Assembly: GCA_023485295.1 (NCBI GenBank)
Contig: JAMCZQ010000002.1
Coordinates: 1 to 64,000, forward strand
Direction: 5' to 3'
DNA from: Candidatus Marsarchaeota archaeon
Lineage (GTDB): Archaea; Micrarchaeota; Micrarchaeia; Micrarchaeales; Micrarchaeaceae
DNA length: 64,000 nt
The position numbers and the translations under genes were made by a program. This document shows positions 61,752 through 64,000 of the stretch, in pieces (the stretch's first letter is position 1; the number at the start of each line of letters is the position of its first letter). The notes under the pieces were generated by a model. That model saw only the letters and a program-made list of their open reading frames with translations, was not told the origin of the DNA and searched no databases.

Positions 61752-62594
61752 ATGAGCGAAAAGATAACTGTCATAGGGCCCGGAAAGATGGGTACGGGCA
61801 TAGTGCAAGTAATGCTGGCCGCAGGCTATGATGTGCTGCTTATAGGCAGGAGCAAAGAGGCGCTGGACAAGGGCATGGCGCTTCTCAGCTCAAGCATGGA
61901 CAAGGCAATAGAGAAGCAACGCATGACTAGGGAGCAGAAGACGTTGCTTTTGTCAAGGCTGCACAGTACAACAAACTATGCTGAATCAGCCGGCTCTATA
62001 GCAGTCATAGAGGCCGTGACTGAAGATTTCAATGCGAAGGTCAGCGTTTTGCAGGAAGCGGAGAAAAACTGCGGCCCAGCAATTCTAGCGACGAATACAT
62101 CCTCTATACTGCTCGGCAAGTTAGCTGCAAAGCTGAAGGATCCTTCAAAATTTCTTGGAATGCATTTCTTTAACCCTGTTCCTGTAATGAAGCCTATAGA
62201 GCTCATAACTACGCAGTTTACGTCAAGCGAGGCTGAAGCCAAGGCGCTTGAAATCGCATCAAGGGCCGGCAAAACTGCTATAAAGGTAAATGATTACCCT
62301 GGCTTTGTAGCCAACAGCGTTCTCATGCCATTGATCAACGAAGCGATATTGCTGCTGGAGAATGGCGTCGCAACAAAGGAAGGAATAGACGCCATAGTAC
62401 GGCTAGGCCTGAATCATCCAATGGGTCCTTTGGAACTTGCGGATTTCATAGGCCTTGACGTGTGCAAGGACATAATGGATTCCATATATTCCGAGACTAA
62501 GGATGAGAAATTCAAGCCTGTTAAGCTTCTTGTTGAAATGGTGAAAAGCGGCAAACTTGGCAGAAAGTCCGGAGAAGGGTTTTATAAGTATTGA
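61752..62594 (+). CDS. 3-Hydroxyacyl-CoA dehydrogenase (3-hydroxybutyryl-CoA type)
   Basis: 280 residues, the stand-alone monofunctional size. NAD site VIGPGKMGTGIVQVMLAAG (GxGxxG form with G9, G11, G14); catalytic H138 and E150 (GMHFFNPVPVMKPIE); C-terminal NHPMGPLELADFIGLD. Interconverts 3-hydroxyacyl-CoA and 3-ketoacyl-CoA. Ends exactly against the stop of the facing CBS gene. Confidence 0.93.
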   Translation: MSEKITVIGPGKMGTGIVQVMLAAGYDVLLIGRSKEALDKGMALLSSSMDKAIEKQRMTREQKTLLLSRLHSTTNYAESAGSIAVIEAVTEDFNAKVSVLQEAEKNCGPAILATNTSSILLGKLAAKLKDPSKFLGMHFFNPVPVMKPIELITTQFTSSEAEAKALEIASRAGKTAIKVNDYPGFVANSVLMPLINEAILLLENGVATKEGIDAIVRLGLNHPMGPLELADFIGLDVCKDIMDSIYSETKDEKFKPVKLLVEMVKSGKLGRKSGEGFYKY

Positions 62595-63011
62595 CTACTG
62601 CTCAAAAATCCCTATGAGCCCTACTGCATGCTTTACTATGTCTCCTTCTGTAAGTATCCCGTTTAGCTTGCCGTTCAAATCAACAATGCAGAGCTTCTTT
62701 ATGCGGTTCGAAGCCATTAACCTTGCGGCAGCATCTAAGCTTATGTCTTCTGTTATTGTTATGACCGGCGTTGTCATTATGTCAGCTGCAGTAGTATTTC
62801 TAGGATCCCTATGCTCAGCGACAATCTTCCGTACCATATCGCCTTCTGTAACCATGCCTATCGGTACATCATCTTCGTTGACTATAACTACAGCACCTAT
62901 TTTCTTATCACGCATGATCTGGGCCAAATCAGATACCTTATCATTCTTGCTGCCTGTTATTGCAGAGTAGCTCATTGCGTCTGATACATGCATCGTGCTC
63001 TTCATCGCCAT
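62595..63011 (-). CDS. Tandem CBS-domain protein
   Basis: 138 residues: CBS1 (~7-65, DKKIGAVVIVNEDDVPIGMV, TEGDMVRKIV) and CBS2 (~75-135, NRIKKLCIVDLNGKLNGIL, TEGDIVKHAV). Stand-alone CBS pairs bind adenine nucleotides and act as energy sensors. Target unknown. Confidence 0.9.
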   Translation of the reverse strand: MAMKSTMHVSDAMSYSAITGSKNDKVSDLAQIMRDKKIGAVVIVNEDDVPIGMVTEGDMVRKIVAEHRDPRNTTAADIMTTPVITITEDISLDAAARLMASNRIKKLCIVDLNGKLNGILTEGDIVKHAVGLIGIFEQ

Positions 63012-63091
63012 CCAACCACTATTAGATTATAATATGCGTGTATTATATAAAAGTCTTTCTAAGGCCTTTGCATTTTTAGGCAGGCATAGGG

Positions 63092-64000
63092 CTAACTCAC
63101 GCTGCCGAGGCTTGCGCTTGGCATGACTCCACCAGGAGGATATGCGCGTATTATAAGCCCGTTCCAGTACTCATCTTCAGTACCGCCTCCGTCCCCGACG
63201 AAGCCAAGATATTCACCGTTATTCGCGACCGTATATTCATTAGACGGGTTCTGGTAAAATTCAGACCCATAATTTCCCAAAGTTGTGGATAAGTACTCTG
63301 TAGCGATCCCGTTATCTACTATTACTCCAGAAAGCACCCATTCGTTATCCCACGTTCCAGTATCAGGAGGTGCATCCCATGTTGTCCAACTGGATGTTCC
63401 TGCTATTCCATACCACCCGGTGCCATATCCCTGTCTTGATAGCTGCCCGCTTCCGCCTGAACTTTCTAGAAAGAATACGTCATTCAATCTGATGATGTAA
63501 GTGTAATATTCTATTATCATATTTGTGGATTGGCCGTCTGCTAGCCCATACAGATAGTTCCCCCCATAGTTCAACGCGTATAGCGCCTCTGTCCCAAAAG
63601 GCGATCCTGACGGTGCAGAGTCTGTTTGGCCTGCCGTGCCAACTGCTGTCAACCCGCTTAGCGAATCTCCTGAAAAATAATTAAGGAACACGCTCGCGCC
63701 ATCATCGTATTCGCCATAGGTGCCGCTTAGAGCAGGGGCTTCGCCTATGCCTGTTGTGCCGCTGCTTGAAAGAAGGTTTGTAGTCTTTGGCGCGAATCCC
63801 AGGTATATTGTTATTGCGGAATTTGCAGGTATGCCGTTTTGTAGCTTTAACCATGCAGTAATTGTGCCGGAATTGTTGCTCTCTATCCATGCAGGTATTA
63901 TCGCGCCTCCATCATAGAAGAATTCGAAGTTCGCAGCATTTCCGTTATATGCCAAGTAACTGGAATAATCCGATTCGGGTATCTGAACCTCTTGCTGGAA
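63092..64000 (-). CDS. DUF2341-domain surface protein (5' end outside window)
   Basis: The frame is open to the right edge; the visible 302 residues start with FQQEVQIPESDYSSYLAYNG and cover a whole DUF2341 domain: ANFEFFYDGGAIIPAWIESN, GIGEAPALSGTYGEYDDGAS and closing IIRAYPPGGVMPSASLG. It ends like the protein at 3-2534 and shares a 35-base identical stretch with it (63735-63769 against 1770-1804). Exported surface protein; no C-terminal anchor seen. Confidence 0.82.
   Translation of the reverse strand, partial: FQQEVQIPESDYSSYLAYNGNAANFEFFYDGGAIIPAWIESNNSGTITAWLKLQNGIPANSAITIYLGFAPKTTNLLSSSGTTGIGEAPALSGTYGEYDDGASVFLNYFSGDSLSGLTAVGTAGQTDSAPSGSPFGTEALYALNYGGNYLYGLADGQSTNMIIEYYTYIIRLNDVFFLESSGGSGQLSRQGYGTGWYGIAGTSSWTTWDAPPDTGTWDNEWVLSGVIVDNGIATEYLSTTLGNYGSEFYQNPSNEYTVANNGEYLGFVGDGGGTEDEYWNGLIIRAYPPGGVMPSASLGSVS

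Overview
The window is archaeal and gene-dense, with no gene-free stretch over 300 bases. The evidence is an A-type ATP synthase operon, ribosomal proteins L21e, S3Ae and S15, RNA polymerase subunit F, replication factor C large subunit, archaeal-type PheRS, ValRS and AsnRS, RtcB, a histone-fold protein, a TATA-binding-protein homologue and a TES-type radical SAM protein. Many small secreted proteins, DUF2341 surface proteins, Cys-repeat proteins and compact operons suggest a small-genome DPANN lineage. A Micrarchaeota (ARMAN-like, acidophilic) origin is my best guess, but it rests on gene content only. No transposase, CRISPR array, phage gene or rRNA was seen.

Layout. 1-2534: 3' part of a large DUF2341/Ig-repeat surface protein. 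2703-6281: putative tetraether lipid synthase, an unknown partner and a MoxR ATPase. 6443-7721: rpoF, DUF655 and an inverted rpl21e. 7896-9891: a TBP homologue with only one TBP repeat, a 4-TM protein, a hemerythrin, a Met/Cys-rich small protein and a PadR regulator with a perfect operator-like palindrome. 10168-18010: trmI, topA, two 4-TM DMT proteins, S3Ae, S15, valS and a TRAM protein. 18222-22690: a secreted protein, pheS, pheT and a pilin-like protein. 22722-31132: ATP synthase operon in transcription order K-E-C-F-A-B-D-(60-aa membrane protein)-H-I. 31273-37190: rtcB, DUF302, uracil-DNA-glycosylase-like protein with DUF488, two permuted mini-membrane proteins, and GIDE-like protein with LemA. 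37398-37471: tRNA-Arg. 37628-42751: dolichol/N-glycan module (GlcNAc-1-P transferase, polyprenol-kinase-like protein, DUF2070, cis-prenyltransferase) plus a histone with a basic C-terminal tail. 42932-48997: rfcL, a RecJ-like DHH protein, a KaiC-like ATPase coupled to a Cys-repeat membrane protein, and an XRE regulator with a palindromic operator. 49023-55312: FNR-type reductase and a complete 2-oxoacid dehydrogenase operon (E1a, E1b, E2, E3, hydrolase). 55495-59621: asnS, a phosphodiesterase and a GT4 glycosyltransferase. 59769-62594: crotonase, thiolase and 3-hydroxyacyl-CoA dehydrogenase. 63092-64000: a second, inverted DUF2341 protein running off the end.

How the genes fit together. The 2-oxoacid dehydrogenase and the thiolase/HBD/crotonase set centre on acetyl-CoA and C4-CoA chemistry and would supply NADH. 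The A-type ATPase couples ion gradients to ATP. The lipid-related genes (TES-like, cis-prenyltransferase, polyprenol kinase, GPT-type transferase, phosphodiesterase and GT4) point to tetraether membranes and N-glycosylated surface proteins; the surface proteins here are rich in N-x-S/T sequons.

Promoters. Many first-in-operon genes have an AT box about 25-35 bases before the start codon and so look leaderless or nearly so, while several operon-internal genes carry GGAGG-like ribosome sites. The most unusual item is the single-repeat TBP, which would have to dimerise to make a complete TBP saddle.
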